The position numbers and the translations under genes are program-made. Positions 42,702 through 50,769 of a stretch of DNA of 64,000 bases are shown one piece after another. The notes below the pieces were generated by a model. That model did not search any database, was not told where the DNA came from, and saw nothing but the letters and a program-made list of their open reading frames with translations. Positions within the stretch are counted from its first letter, which is position 1; each line of letters opens with the position of its first letter. This stretch comes from Amedibacterium intestinale (GTDB lineage Bacteria > Bacillota_I > Bacilli_A > Erysipelotrichales > Erysipelotrichaceae): the NCBI RefSeq assembly GCF_010537335.1, contig NZ_AP019711.1, positions 2,356,001-2,420,000 on the forward strand, given 5' to 3'.

Positions 42702-43540
42702 TGGAATTTGAAAAGCCGCTCATGCAGGTAAAAAACTTACGAAAACAGTTTGGAAATGGATGTATACACTGTATTGGAAAGGAAGAAGAACTGCAAGGGA
42801 ATTATTGTCCGCATTGTGGAACAGTGTATGCTTTGCGCGATATTAGTTTTGATGTATATGATGGTGAAATTCTAGGTGTTGTTGGGGAGAGTGGAAGTGG
42901 AAAATCAACCATGATGAAATGTTTGTATTTTGATCAGGATATTACTTCCGGGGCTGCTTATCTTTCCACCTATAAAGAGGGGAAAGTAAATATTTTTGAA
43001 GAAACATCACAGCAGAAGCGTTATATTCGAAATTATGTTATGGGGATGGTTTATCAAAATCCATACCTGGGATTGAAAATGGATTTTTCAAGTATTGGAA
43101 ACATTGCGGAAAAACTATTGGCAGCTGGTGAGCGAAATGTAGGAACCATGGAAGAAAGAGGAGTTCAGCTTTTGGATAAAGTAAAAATTCCATATCGAAG
43201 AAGAAAAGATGCACCATCTACTTTTTCTGGAGGGATGCAGCAGCGTGTACAGATTGCCAAGGCATTAAGCAATCGACCGCCTGTTTTATTGTTAGATGAA
43301 GTGACGACCGGACTGGATTTATCTGTACAGGCAAATGTATTGGATTTGATCAAGCAGATTCAGCGTGAACTAGGAGTGAGTATGATCGTGGTATCGCATG
43401 ATCTTGGTGTTATTCGCATGCTGGCAGATCGTACGATCGTTATGCTGGATGGAAAAATTATTGAACAGGGATTAACGGATCAAATTATGGAAGATCCGCA
43501 GCATCCATATACACAGCAGCTTGTATATTCATTGTTGTAA
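42701..43540 (+). CDS. phnK: C-P lyase ABC-type ATPase PhnK with cysteine-rich insert
   Basis: Non-transport ABC ATPase that binds the C-P lyase core. Walker A GESGSGKST, signature FSGGMQQRVQIAKA, Walker B VLLLDEVTTGLD and the switch His in VVSHDLGVIR are intact in 279 residues. Unlike E. coli PhnK, an insert near the N-terminus holds two CxxC pairs (C21, C24, C36, C39) like a zinc ribbon, just before the first beta strand after the ATP-binding A-loop. Start and phnJ stop overlap by 1 nt. Confidence 0.93.
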   Translation: MEFEKPLMQVKNLRKQFGNGCIHCIGKEEELQGNYCPHCGTVYALRDISFDVYDGEILGVVGESGSGKSTMMKCLYFDQDITSGAAYLSTYKEGKVNIFEETSQQKRYIRNYVMGMVYQNPYLGLKMDFSSIGNIAEKLLAAGERNVGTMEERGVQLLDKVKIPYRRRKDAPSTFSGGMQQRVQIAKALSNRPPVLLLDEVTTGLDLSVQANVLDLIKQIQRELGVSMIVVSHDLGVIRMLADRTIVMLDGKIIEQGLTDQIMEDPQHPYTQQLVYSLL

Positions 43541-43552
43541 AGGAGATGGGTT

Positions 43553-44728
43553 ATGAAACTTATTCGAAGAGGAAAAATTGTACTGGAACATGAAATTTTA
43601 GAAGGTTATGCATTAGTCATTGAACATGATCGTATCAAAGACATCATAAAGGAAGATGTGGCGGATGATTTGCATGTAGAGGAAGTCTTTGATGCTTGTG
43701 GAGGATATATAACACCGGGGTTTATTGATATTCATTCCGATTATATTGAAAAAATGGCTGCCCCTAGAAAAACAAGTGTGATGGATATGCAGCTGGCGGT
43801 GTATGAATTTGAAAAAGAATGCTGCAGTCATGGGATAACGACAATGTTTCATTCCGTAAGTATGCTGGATAATGAACTTGGAACTCCTATGCGCAATCCA
43901 GAAAATGTGAAAAAACTGGTCGAAATTATTGAAGAAAGTCATTCACAGCTTCACTTGATTCATAATCGTTTCCACATGCGTTTTGAAATTGATAATTTTA
44001 CACAGTTTCCTCTTATGATGGAATACTTAAAAAAAGGGTATGTGCATCTTCTTTCTTTTATGGATCATACCCCTGGACAGGGACAGTATCGAGATTTGGA
44101 AATATATAAGAAAACCTATCTTGTTGATGATAAGGGAACACGAAGTGAAGAAGAAATTGAAGAAATGCTGAAAGAGAAAATGAATACGCAGAAATTAACG
44201 ATGGATGCGATTCGATGTGCATCAGATTTAGCAAAAGAAAAGGAAATTGCGGTTGCTTCTCATGACGATGATACGATAGAAAAGTTAGATGTTGTACAGA
44301 GTTTTGGGGCAACGATTTCTGAATTTCCAATTACGTTAGAGGTAGCAAAAGAAGCAAAAAAACGTGGTATGTATACCGTTGTTGGTGCACCTAATATTCT
44401 TCTTGGCGGTTCTCATTCAGGAAATATGTCCGCAAGAGATGCCATCGAAGCAGGCTGTGCAGATATTTTATGTTCAGATTATTATCCGGCTTCCCTTTTG
44501 CATTCTGTGTTTAAAATGGAAGAATACGGACAAAAACTGGAAGATATGATTGCAAAGGTAACGATTCAGCCAGCACGTGCTGCACAAATCGATCATATTT
44601 GCGGTTCTATTGAAAAAAATAAAAAGGCAGATTTGCTGATTATCATGAAGCTGCCAAATGGACTTCCTGCCATTACCCATGTATTTGTAGATGGACAGTT
44701 GACCCAAAGAAATCATTATCGTATGTAG
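43553..44728 (+). CDS. phnM: PhnM triphosphate pyrophosphohydrolase
   Basis: Amidohydrolase-fold enzyme that removes pyrophosphate from ribose-1-phosphonate 5-triphosphate before bond cleavage. The metal motif FIDIHSDYIEKMAAPR (about residues 58-73) has the PhnM form HxDxxE, with later HTPGQGQYRD, ASHDDD and SDYYPASLL motifs. The length is 391 residues. AAGGAGAT precedes the ATG, 12 nt after phnK. Confidence 0.94.
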   Translation: MKLIRRGKIVLEHEILEGYALVIEHDRIKDIIKEDVADDLHVEEVFDACGGYITPGFIDIHSDYIEKMAAPRKTSVMDMQLAVYEFEKECCSHGITTMFHSVSMLDNELGTPMRNPENVKKLVEIIEESHSQLHLIHNRFHMRFEIDNFTQFPLMMEYLKKGYVHLLSFMDHTPGQGQYRDLEIYKKTYLVDDKGTRSEEEIEEMLKEKMNTQKLTMDAIRCASDLAKEKEIAVASHDDDTIEKLDVVQSFGATISEFPITLEVAKEAKKRGMYTVVGAPNILLGGSHSGNMSARDAIEAGCADILCSDYYPASLLHSVFKMEEYGQKLEDMIAKVTIQPARAAQIDHICGSIEKNKKADLLIIMKLPNGLPAITHVFVDGQLTQRNHYRM

Positions 44729-44740
44729 GAGGAGCAGGTT

Positions 44741-45361
44741 ATGGAATTAACACCGGAAGTTACGATTGAAGAAAGATGTGAAGTTAGCAATACCAGTTTT
44801 GGAAACTGGTGCAAAGTCGGGCATGATAGTGTGATTGAAAACTCTACTTTAGGAGATTATTCCTATTGTGAACCATATGGAATGATTCAAAATGCAAACA
44901 TCGGAAAGTTTTGTGATATTGCACGAAGTGCACGCATTGGCGCAACGCAGCATCCACTGCAAAGGCCGACAACGCATCATTTTACCTATCGCAGCAAAAT
45001 GTATCAGATGGCAGAGGAAAACGATACTTTGTTTTTTGAAGAACGCTGTGCAAAGATAACAAGCATTGGACATGATGTCTGGATTGGACATGGAGCGGTC
45101 ATACAGGCAGGTGTTCAGATTGGGAATGGCGCTGTTGTGGGAAGTAATGCAGTTGTGACCAAAGATGTACCACCCTATGCAATTGTAGCGGGAGTGCCTG
45201 CCAAAGTGCTACGCTTTCGTTTTCCACAGGAAATTATCGAACAATTAGAAACATTAAAATGGTGGGATTGGGAAGATGAAAAAATTCGTCAAAACTGGAT
45301 GGATTTTCGAATGGATATACATGCGTTTTTACGAAAATATGGAGGAAATAATGAAAAATAA
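44741..45361 (+). CDS. Hexapeptide-repeat acyltransferase of the phosphonate cluster
   Basis: Left-handed beta-helix acyltransferase found in many phn operons (chloramphenicol acetyltransferase/LpxA-like family). Hexapeptide repeats run from about residue 15 to 65 and again 108-160 (IGHDVWIGHGAVIQAGVQIG, then VVGSNAVVTKDVPPYAIVAG), and a C-terminal WWDWEDEKIRQ helix is typical. At 206 residues it has normal size. The substrate is unknown; acylation of an aminoalkylphosphonate to aid export or detoxification, as PhnO does, is one idea. It overlaps phnL by 11 nt. Confidence 0.85.
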   Translation: MELTPEVTIEERCEVSNTSFGNWCKVGHDSVIENSTLGDYSYCEPYGMIQNANIGKFCDIARSARIGATQHPLQRPTTHHFTYRSKMYQMAEENDTLFFEERCAKITSIGHDVWIGHGAVIQAGVQIGNGAVVGSNAVVTKDVPPYAIVAGVPAKVLRFRFPQEIIEQLETLKWWDWEDEKIRQNWMDFRMDIHAFLRKYGGNNEK

Positions 45362-46055
45362 AGAAAACCTGCTGGAAATTGAAGGATTATCAAAAAACTT
45401 TCAGATGCATTTAAATAAAAAAGAAATTCAAGCTTGTCAAAATATATCGCTAAATTTAAAAAAAGGAGAATTTATCGGTATTACGGGACGAAGCGGCAGT
45501 GGAAAATCTACGATCTTAAAGGGTATATATCGTACAAACCTTCCACAAAAAGGAACCATTTTATATCAAAGTGAGCGTTTTGGAGAAATTGATTTATGTA
45601 CGGCAAGTGAGCGTCAGATTCTTTGGATACGAAAACATGAGATTGGATATGTATCCCAGTTTCTGCATATCATGCCGCGAACAACCGCAAGAGAAGTCAT
45701 TGAAAATGCGGTTATGGAAATGGGAGAAGACAGAGAAAGTGCCCAGAAAAAAGCAATTCAAATGCTGGAGCACTTTGATTTGGATAAGGCGTTATGGGAT
45801 GTGTATCCAAATACGTTTTCCGGAGGAGAAAAACTGCGTTTGAACATTGCGGCGGCCATGGTAAAAAAACCACGTCTGTTATTATTAGATGAGCCAACGG
45901 CAAGTCTTGATAATGCAAGTAAGGAAAAAGTTCGAGATTTAATTGAACAGCTAAAAAAAGAAGGTACGACCATGCTTGGAATTTTTCATGATTTAGAATT
46001 TATGGAAGGACTATGTGATCGAGAATTTAATATGCAGAAAGGAATGCTTTCATGA
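45351..46055 (+). CDS. phnL: C-P lyase ABC-type ATPase PhnL
   Basis: Second non-transport ABC ATPase of C-P lyase, which assists PhnGHI. The start is the ATG at 45351 behind GGAGG; the long open frame upstream overlaps the previous gene. Walker A GRSGSGKST, signature FSGGEKLRLNIAAAMV, Walker B LLLLDEPTASLD and the switch His in GIFHDLEFM are present in 234 residues. It overlaps the PHP gene by 4 nt. Confidence 0.92.
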   Translation: MKNKENLLEIEGLSKNFQMHLNKKEIQACQNISLNLKKGEFIGITGRSGSGKSTILKGIYRTNLPQKGTILYQSERFGEIDLCTASERQILWIRKHEIGYVSQFLHIMPRTTAREVIENAVMEMGEDRESAQKKAIQMLEHFDLDKALWDVYPNTFSGGEKLRLNIAAAMVKKPRLLLLDEPTASLDNASKEKVRDLIEQLKKEGTTMLGIFHDLEFMEGLCDREFNMQKGMLS

Positions 46056-46888
46056 ATCAAATCGATTTACACATTCACAGTACGTATTCTGATGGAAGCT
46101 ATTCCGTTGAAGACATTATAAAAGAAGCACAAAGAAAACAGTTAACATGGTATTCTATTTGTGACCATGATACCTTTGCGGCATATGACAACTTGTCAAC
46201 ATGGCCCAAAGGACTTCTCATGGGAATTGAAATCAGTGCCCATGATGATCTTCATGGAAAAGATGTGCATATATTGGCATATGGGATGAAAGAAAGAGTG
46301 CATATTGAAAAACTTTGCGGATATACCTTAAAAAACATGGAAAAAATTGCGAAATGGCAGGTAAAACAGCTGATTGAAAATGGTTATGATATCACTTGGG
46401 AAGAAGTAAAAAGAAAAGCAGAACCTTCCACTTCTGTTTATAAACAGCATATTATGCAGGTGTTGATCGATCATGGCTATGCAACGGAAATTTATGGGGA
46501 GGAATACCATCAGCTGTTTAAAAATAAGGGAATCTGCATGCATAAAAAAGAATATCCAAAAGTAGAAGATGTGATAGAAGCCATTCATCAAGATCAGGGA
46601 GTTGCCATCCTTGCACATCCAAGATTAAGCCGTGTAGAAGCATTGATTAGTCATTTTATTCGACTGGGTGTGGATGGTATTGAAACATGGCATAGTTCTC
46701 AAAGTGAAGATGCGATTCGATACAGTCATTGTTTTGCATTGGCAAATCAATTGCTGGAGGTTGGAGGAAGTGATTGTCATGGGAAATATGGCAAGGAACC
46801 AGAAATTGGCAACAGCAATCCTTTGATGTGGGAAGGAGATGTAGAAGCATGTATTATGAAGTTTATGAACAGGCAAGAAAACTTGTAA
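46052..46888 (+). CDS. PHP-domain phosphodiesterase of the C-P lyase pathway (PhnPP type)
   Basis: PHP metal hydrolase, 278 residues. Metal ligands are LHIHSTYSDGS (H7, H9, D14), ICDHD, GIEIS, VHILAYG, AHPRL and GGSDCHGK. In other phn clusters without phnP, such an enzyme hydrolyses the cyclic ribose-1,2-phosphate 5-phosphate made by PhnJ to ribose 5-phosphate and phosphate; the assignment rests on that precedent and on position. The operon lacks phnP and phnN, which supports it. It overlaps phnL by 4 nt and the next gene by 40 nt. Confidence 0.82.
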   Translation: MNQIDLHIHSTYSDGSYSVEDIIKEAQRKQLTWYSICDHDTFAAYDNLSTWPKGLLMGIEISAHDDLHGKDVHILAYGMKERVHIEKLCGYTLKNMEKIAKWQVKQLIENGYDITWEEVKRKAEPSTSVYKQHIMQVLIDHGYATEIYGEEYHQLFKNKGICMHKKEYPKVEDVIEAIHQDQGVAILAHPRLSRVEALISHFIRLGVDGIETWHSSQSEDAIRYSHCFALANQLLEVGGSDCHGKYGKEPEIGNSNPLMWEGDVEACIMKFMNRQENL

Positions 46889-47607
46889 AGGAATGTGGAA
46901 ATATCTTAAAAACAAAAACGTATACCCATTTGGATTATAAAACTGGAAAACAGGATCTAGTTAGCGATATGGATACCTATATAGGAAATGTATTGAGTGT
47001 GTCGCTGATGAAACTGGTAGAAGGATCTATTGTGGTAAATGAGGAAGCCCAGCATCAGATGGGAGATTACATGTGGATATTAGATCCCATTGATGGAACG
47101 ACCAATTATGTATCCTTTCACGAAAATTTCGCAGTTTCACTTGCTTTTTATGTAAAGAAACAACCTGTTTTTGGCATTGTTTATGATGTGATGAAAGAAG
47201 AAATGTTTCATGCCTATACAGGAAAAGGAGCATTCTGCAACTCACAAAAACTTCTGCCTTTACCAGAGGTAACATTATCAGAAAGTGTATGGGATTGCAG
47301 TTATGGAAGTATTATAGATTTCACAAAGAAGCATGCAGATATGCTTTCTATACAAAAAGAAAGCAGGGGACATCGTGCGTTAGGATGTGCATCTTTGGCA
47401 ATTGCACATATAGCACAAGGAAAATTACAGGCATCACTTTCTTCTCATGTAAAATGCTGGGATTATGCAGCAGCCTGTATCTTGTTGAAAGAGGTAAATG
47501 GAACATGGCAGATACGAAATGATTTTTTCACAATGGAAAAAACAGAGGCAATCTTTTGCAGCTGCACTTCCTTGTTGAAGGAGATACAACGATATATACA
47601 AGAATAA
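46849..47607 (+). CDS. Inositol-monophosphatase-family phosphatase
   Basis: Mg-dependent phosphomonoesterase, 252 residues, of the IMPase/FBPase/CysQ superfamily. Motifs EEAQH (metal Glu pair), WILDPIDGTTNYV and CWDYAAACIL are intact. The start is the ATG at 46849 after GGAAGGAG; the longer frame runs inside the PHP gene. It is the last gene of the C-P lyase transcript and is followed by a terminator. A role in removing phosphate from a sugar or nucleotide by-product of phosphonate breakdown is likely, but the substrate cannot be told. Confidence 0.82.
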   Translation: MYYEVYEQARKLVKECGNILKTKTYTHLDYKTGKQDLVSDMDTYIGNVLSVSLMKLVEGSIVVNEEAQHQMGDYMWILDPIDGTTNYVSFHENFAVSLAFYVKKQPVFGIVYDVMKEEMFHAYTGKGAFCNSQKLLPLPEVTLSESVWDCSYGSIIDFTKKHADMLSIQKESRGHRALGCASLAIAHIAQGKLQASLSSHVKCWDYAAACILLKEVNGTWQIRNDFFTMEKTEAIFCSCTSLLKEIQRYIQE

Positions 47608-47608
47608 C

Positions 47609-47634
47609 GTTCCGGTTTTATCCGGAATTTTTTT
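47609..47634 (+). terminator. Terminator of the phnG operon
   Basis: TTCCGG (47610-47615) and CCGGAA (47622-47627) followed by TTTTTTT, just after the IMPase-like gene stop. Confidence 0.7.
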
Positions 47635-47649
47635 ACACAGGAGGCAGGA

Positions 47650-48054
47650 ATGAAAAAAATAATCGCAGTGTTTCTTCTGGTATTATGCTGTGGCTGTCAG
47701 AAAAATACATATCAAGGAGAAACCATCATGATGACATGGAAACAGGGATATGAAAAAATACAGCAGAAAGATGATTTTTTACTTTTGTTTACGCAAAGTG
47801 GATGTGATTCCTGTAAACAATTTCAAGCAATAAAAAGCAGCTATTTAAAAACACATAAAGAGACAATTTATGAAATAAATCTTGCACAGGAACATGATAC
47901 AAAACAAATACAGAGTTTTTTTCCACAATTAACACAAACACCGACACTGTACTATATAGAAGATGGAAATGTAGTATCTGTATTAGAAAAACCAGAAGAC
48001 AAAACGATGGAAGAACTAGCAAAATGGATACATACAAATGTTAAGAATCTATAG
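47650..48054 (+). CDS. Thioredoxin-like lipoprotein
   Basis: A 134-residue protein with a lipoprotein signal (MKKIIAVFLLVLCCG-C, Cys near 16) and a thioredoxin fold: the redox motif is QSGCDSCKQF, and the cis-proline loop is TQTPTLYYIEDG. It would face the outside of the membrane and act on disulfides there. A strong GGAGG site precedes the ATG, but a terminator separates it from the phn operon and its promoter is not obvious, so expression may rely on read-through. Its link to phosphonate use is only positional. Confidence 0.78.
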   Translation: MKKIIAVFLLVLCCGCQKNTYQGETIMMTWKQGYEKIQQKDDFLLLFTQSGCDSCKQFQAIKSSYLKTHKETIYEINLAQEHDTKQIQSFFPQLTQTPTLYYIEDGNVVSVLEKPEDKTMEELAKWIHTNVKNL

Positions 48055-48059
48055 TTTCC

Positions 48060-48124
48060 TTGTCATTTTGTTAACGTTTATTTTACAGCGTTAAAACAAA
48101 AGCATCAGTTTTATTTTCTATAAT
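48060..48124 (+). promoter_or_regulatory. Putative PHO-box promoter of phnDCEE
   Basis: TTGTCA (48060), TTAACG (48071), TTTACA (48082) and weak AAAACA (48093) start 11 bp apart. A perfect TATAAT (48119-48124) begins 26 bp after the last and 37 bp after the best repeat. No -35 hexamer is seen. Confidence 0.55.
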
Positions 48125-48160
48125 ATGCATGTAAACAAAGAAAGTTAAATGGAGGAAATT

Positions 48161-49126
48161 ATGAAAAAACTAATGCGTTTATGTATGGTAGCCATGTTAG
48201 GACTTGGGGTTATGACTGGCTGCAGTGAAGGGAAAGCAAAAGAAGAAATTACGATTGCATTTTTGCCTAATGAAACAGATTCACAGGCAAGTGAAGCTGC
48301 TTATGACATGTTGAAAGAGGAAGTGCAGGCAGCATTGGGAGATGGTGTCGAAGTAAAAGTAACACCACTAGATGATTACAATGCGGTTGCGGAAGCAATC
48401 TTAACAGGAACCGCAGATATCGCGTGGGAAAGTGGGGCAACATTTACTTCTGCGTATATGCAAAATGAAAATGTAGTGCCAATTTTATCTTATGGACCAC
48501 AAGGAGATCCAGAAAAATCAGGATACAATGCTTATATTGGTACAAATATCAAACATAAAGCCGATTTTGAAGGAAAAAGTGAAGAAGAAAAAATTGCACA
48601 GTTAAAAGGAAAATCCTTCTCTTTTGTATCTAGTACATCTACAAGTGGATGTGTCGTACCAACAACAACTTTCTGGAAGTTGTATGGACCAGATGGAACA
48701 AAAGAATTAACTAGCAAAGATCAGATTACAACAAAGACAAACAAAGAAGGCGGTTTCTTCTCTGAAGTGCAGTATGGAGGAGATCATCAGGGTTCTGTAG
48801 AACTGATTGCGAACGATAAAGTATATGCAGGTGCTTACTGCTGTACGTATGGGGATAAATACAAAGATGATTTATATGTAATTTCACAATCTTTTGTACC
48901 AAATGGACCAATGTGGGTAAATAAAGATTATATGGATCAGGAAACAATTGATAAACTGGTAGAACACTTTACAAATCTGACTTCAGAAAACGCAATCAAT
49001 AAAAACTTCTTTAATAAAGATGGCGGTTTCTTCTTTGAAGCAGAAGATGATCCATCAAACTACAAGTTCTTTAAGACAGATGTCGATCATTATAAATTCA
49101 TCATCGATATGTATAAAGATCAGTAA
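48161..49126 (+). CDS. phnD: Phosphonate/phosphate ABC transporter binding lipoprotein PhnD
   Basis: Extracellular binding protein that captures phosphonates, 321 residues. The start is the ATG at 48161 with GGAGG at 48152; an ATG at 48149 precedes that site. A lipobox GVMTG-C follows the signal peptide. The mature protein shows PhnD/type-2 periplasmic features: ITIAFLPNETD, GTADIAWESGATF and FVSSTSTSGCVVPTTTFWK. A palindromic stem follows the gene. The binding pocket specificity cannot be read from sequence, so phosphite or hypophosphite is possible. Confidence 0.92.
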   Translation: MKKLMRLCMVAMLGLGVMTGCSEGKAKEEITIAFLPNETDSQASEAAYDMLKEEVQAALGDGVEVKVTPLDDYNAVAEAILTGTADIAWESGATFTSAYMQNENVVPILSYGPQGDPEKSGYNAYIGTNIKHKADFEGKSEEEKIAQLKGKSFSFVSSTSTSGCVVPTTTFWKLYGPDGTKELTSKDQITTKTNKEGGFFSEVQYGGDHQGSVELIANDKVYAGAYCCTYGDKYKDDLYVISQSFVPNGPMWVNKDYMDQETIDKLVEHFTNLTSENAINKNFFNKDGGFFFEAEDDPSNYKFFKTDVDHYKFIIDMYKDQ

Positions 49127-49155
49127 GCAATAAAAAAGCAAATTTGATAAATGAT

Positions 49156-49174
49156 AGCTCTGCAATGCAGAGCT
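49156..49174 (+). promoter_or_regulatory. Intercistronic stem-loop after phnD
   Basis: AGCTCTGCA (49156-49164) and TGCAGAGCT (49166-49174) form a near-perfect palindrome followed by TCCTTTTAC. It is in the same position relative to the binding-protein gene as the stem at 32523. Confidence 0.55.
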
Positions 49175-49201
49175 TCCTTTTACAGGCAGGAGGAATTGCA
49201 A

Positions 49202-49999
49202 GTGGAAAAAGTTTTAGAGTTAAAACACGTAGCAAAGACATATGACAATGGTGTAAAGGCATTAAAAGATGCAAGTTTCTCTTTATATGAAGGAGAACTG
49301 ATTTCTATTATTGGACCTAGTGGAAGCGGAAAAAGTACCTTGCTTCGCTGTATCAATCGTATGATTGATACAACACAGGGAGAAATTCAATTTATGGGTA
49401 TGGATGTTACAAAAGCCGATAAAAAAGAAATTAAAGAAATACGAAAAAATATCGGAATGATTTTTCAACATTATAATCTGGTATATCGTTTAAATGTTTT
49501 GGAAAATGTTTTACATGGAAAGCTGGCATCTTACAGTACATGGAAAAGTGCATTAGGTATGTATAAGGAAGAAGATGTAGAAAAAGCAGTACAGCTTTTG
49601 GATATGCTTGGATTATCCGATCGCTTGTATACCAGATGTTCGGATTTATCTGGAGGACAGAAACAGCGTGTGGGAATCGCAAGAGCGCTTTTACAAGATC
49701 CAAAAGTTCTGCTTTGTGATGAACCGATTGCATCTTTAGACCCTCAATCAAGTAAAATTATTATGGAACATTTACATATGATTGCCAAAAAGATGAAGAT
49801 TCCATGTATCGTCAATCTTCATCAGGTGGATGTTGCGCTTCGATATTCGGATCGTATTATTGGAATGCATCAGGGAGAAATTGTATTTGAAGGTACACCT
49901 GCTGAGTTAAATGATGCAGTAATTGAGAAAATATATGGTGTTCCTGTACAGGAGCTGATTTCCAAGGTTGAACAGGTAACAGAAGGAGAATATGCATGA
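49202..49999 (+). CDS. phnC: Phosphonate ABC transporter ATPase PhnC
   Basis: ATPase of the phosphonate importer. The start is the GTG at 49202 (VEKVLELKHVAKTYDNG), 8 nt after AGGAGG; in-frame codons upstream lie within the stem-loop region. Walker A GPSGSGKST, signature LSGGQKQRVGIARA, Walker B VLLCDEPIASLD and the switch His in NLHQVDVALRY are typical of PhnC, the last being the PhnC-specific HQVD form. It is 265 residues long and overlaps phnE by 4 nt. Confidence 0.94.
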   Translation: MEKVLELKHVAKTYDNGVKALKDASFSLYEGELISIIGPSGSGKSTLLRCINRMIDTTQGEIQFMGMDVTKADKKEIKEIRKNIGMIFQHYNLVYRLNVLENVLHGKLASYSTWKSALGMYKEEDVEKAVQLLDMLGLSDRLYTRCSDLSGGQKQRVGIARALLQDPKVLLCDEPIASLDPQSSKIIMEHLHMIAKKMKIPCIVNLHQVDVALRYSDRIIGMHQGEIVFEGTPAELNDAVIEKIYGVPVQELISKVEQVTEGEYA

Positions 50000-50769
50000 A
50001 ATATTTAAAGAGGAAACGTATTCGCTATGCGATTATTCTAATAGGAACATTGCTGATTTTAGAAATATGCACGCTTCGTCTAGGGATTGAATGGTCTAGA
50101 ATTTTTACTGATTTTCATCGTTCTGTTTCTCGTTTTATGGACATATATCTTCCTATGGATTTTTCTGAATTATCTTCTCAGCTTTATCAGTTATGGGTAA
50201 CGATTATTATTTCTATCGCAGGTGCATTTGTCGGTATGATTTTTGCTTTTTTCTCTGCACTGTGTATTTCATCCAGTACCTCTAGCAATCTTGTTTTAAA
50301 ATATGTGGTACGTGCTTTAGCTTCTTTATCCAGAAACATACCGGAAGCTGTATGGGCAATCATTTTGATTCCTTGTTTATGGTATGGTGAATTTCTTGGC
50401 TTTCTTGTTATGTGTATCATCTCTTATGGATTTCTTACCAGAGCATTTGCCGATTCTATTGATGAAACGAATCGCAATGCGATGGAAGCATTGCAGTCCA
50501 CAGGTGCAAGTTACTGGCAGATCATCTTTCATGCAGTATTACCTGAAACGTTACCATCCTTACTTTCATGGAGCTTGTATGCAGCAGAGAATAATATACG
50601 TTCCGCAACCATTGTTGGTATGCTTGCTGGTGGCGGTATAGGATATTTGATTGGCATCTATAAAGGGTTTATGAAATATCAGCTGTTATGTACAAGTATT
50701 TTACTGGTGGTGATTGTGGTAATTGCTACCGATCAGATTTCAACACAAATTAGAAAGAGGATATTATAA
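49996..50769 (+). CDS. phnE: Phosphonate ABC transporter permease PhnE (copy 1)
   Basis: Permease of the phosphonate importer, 257 residues with about six membrane segments. The PhnE-typical ASLSRNIPEAVWAIILIP and the EAA loop NRNAMEALQSTGASYWQIIF are visible, with the C-terminal NNIRSATIVGMLAGGGIG motif. Start overlaps phnC by 4 nt; stop overlaps the second permease by 1 nt. Confidence 0.93.
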   Translation: MKYLKRKRIRYAIILIGTLLILEICTLRLGIEWSRIFTDFHRSVSRFMDIYLPMDFSELSSQLYQLWVTIIISIAGAFVGMIFAFFSALCISSSTSSNLVLKYVVRALASLSRNIPEAVWAIILIPCLWYGEFLGFLVMCIISYGFLTRAFADSIDETNRNAMEALQSTGASYWQIIFHAVLPETLPSLLSWSLYAAENNIRSATIVGMLAGGGIGYLIGIYKGFMKYQLLCTSILLVVIVVIATDQISTQIRKRIL

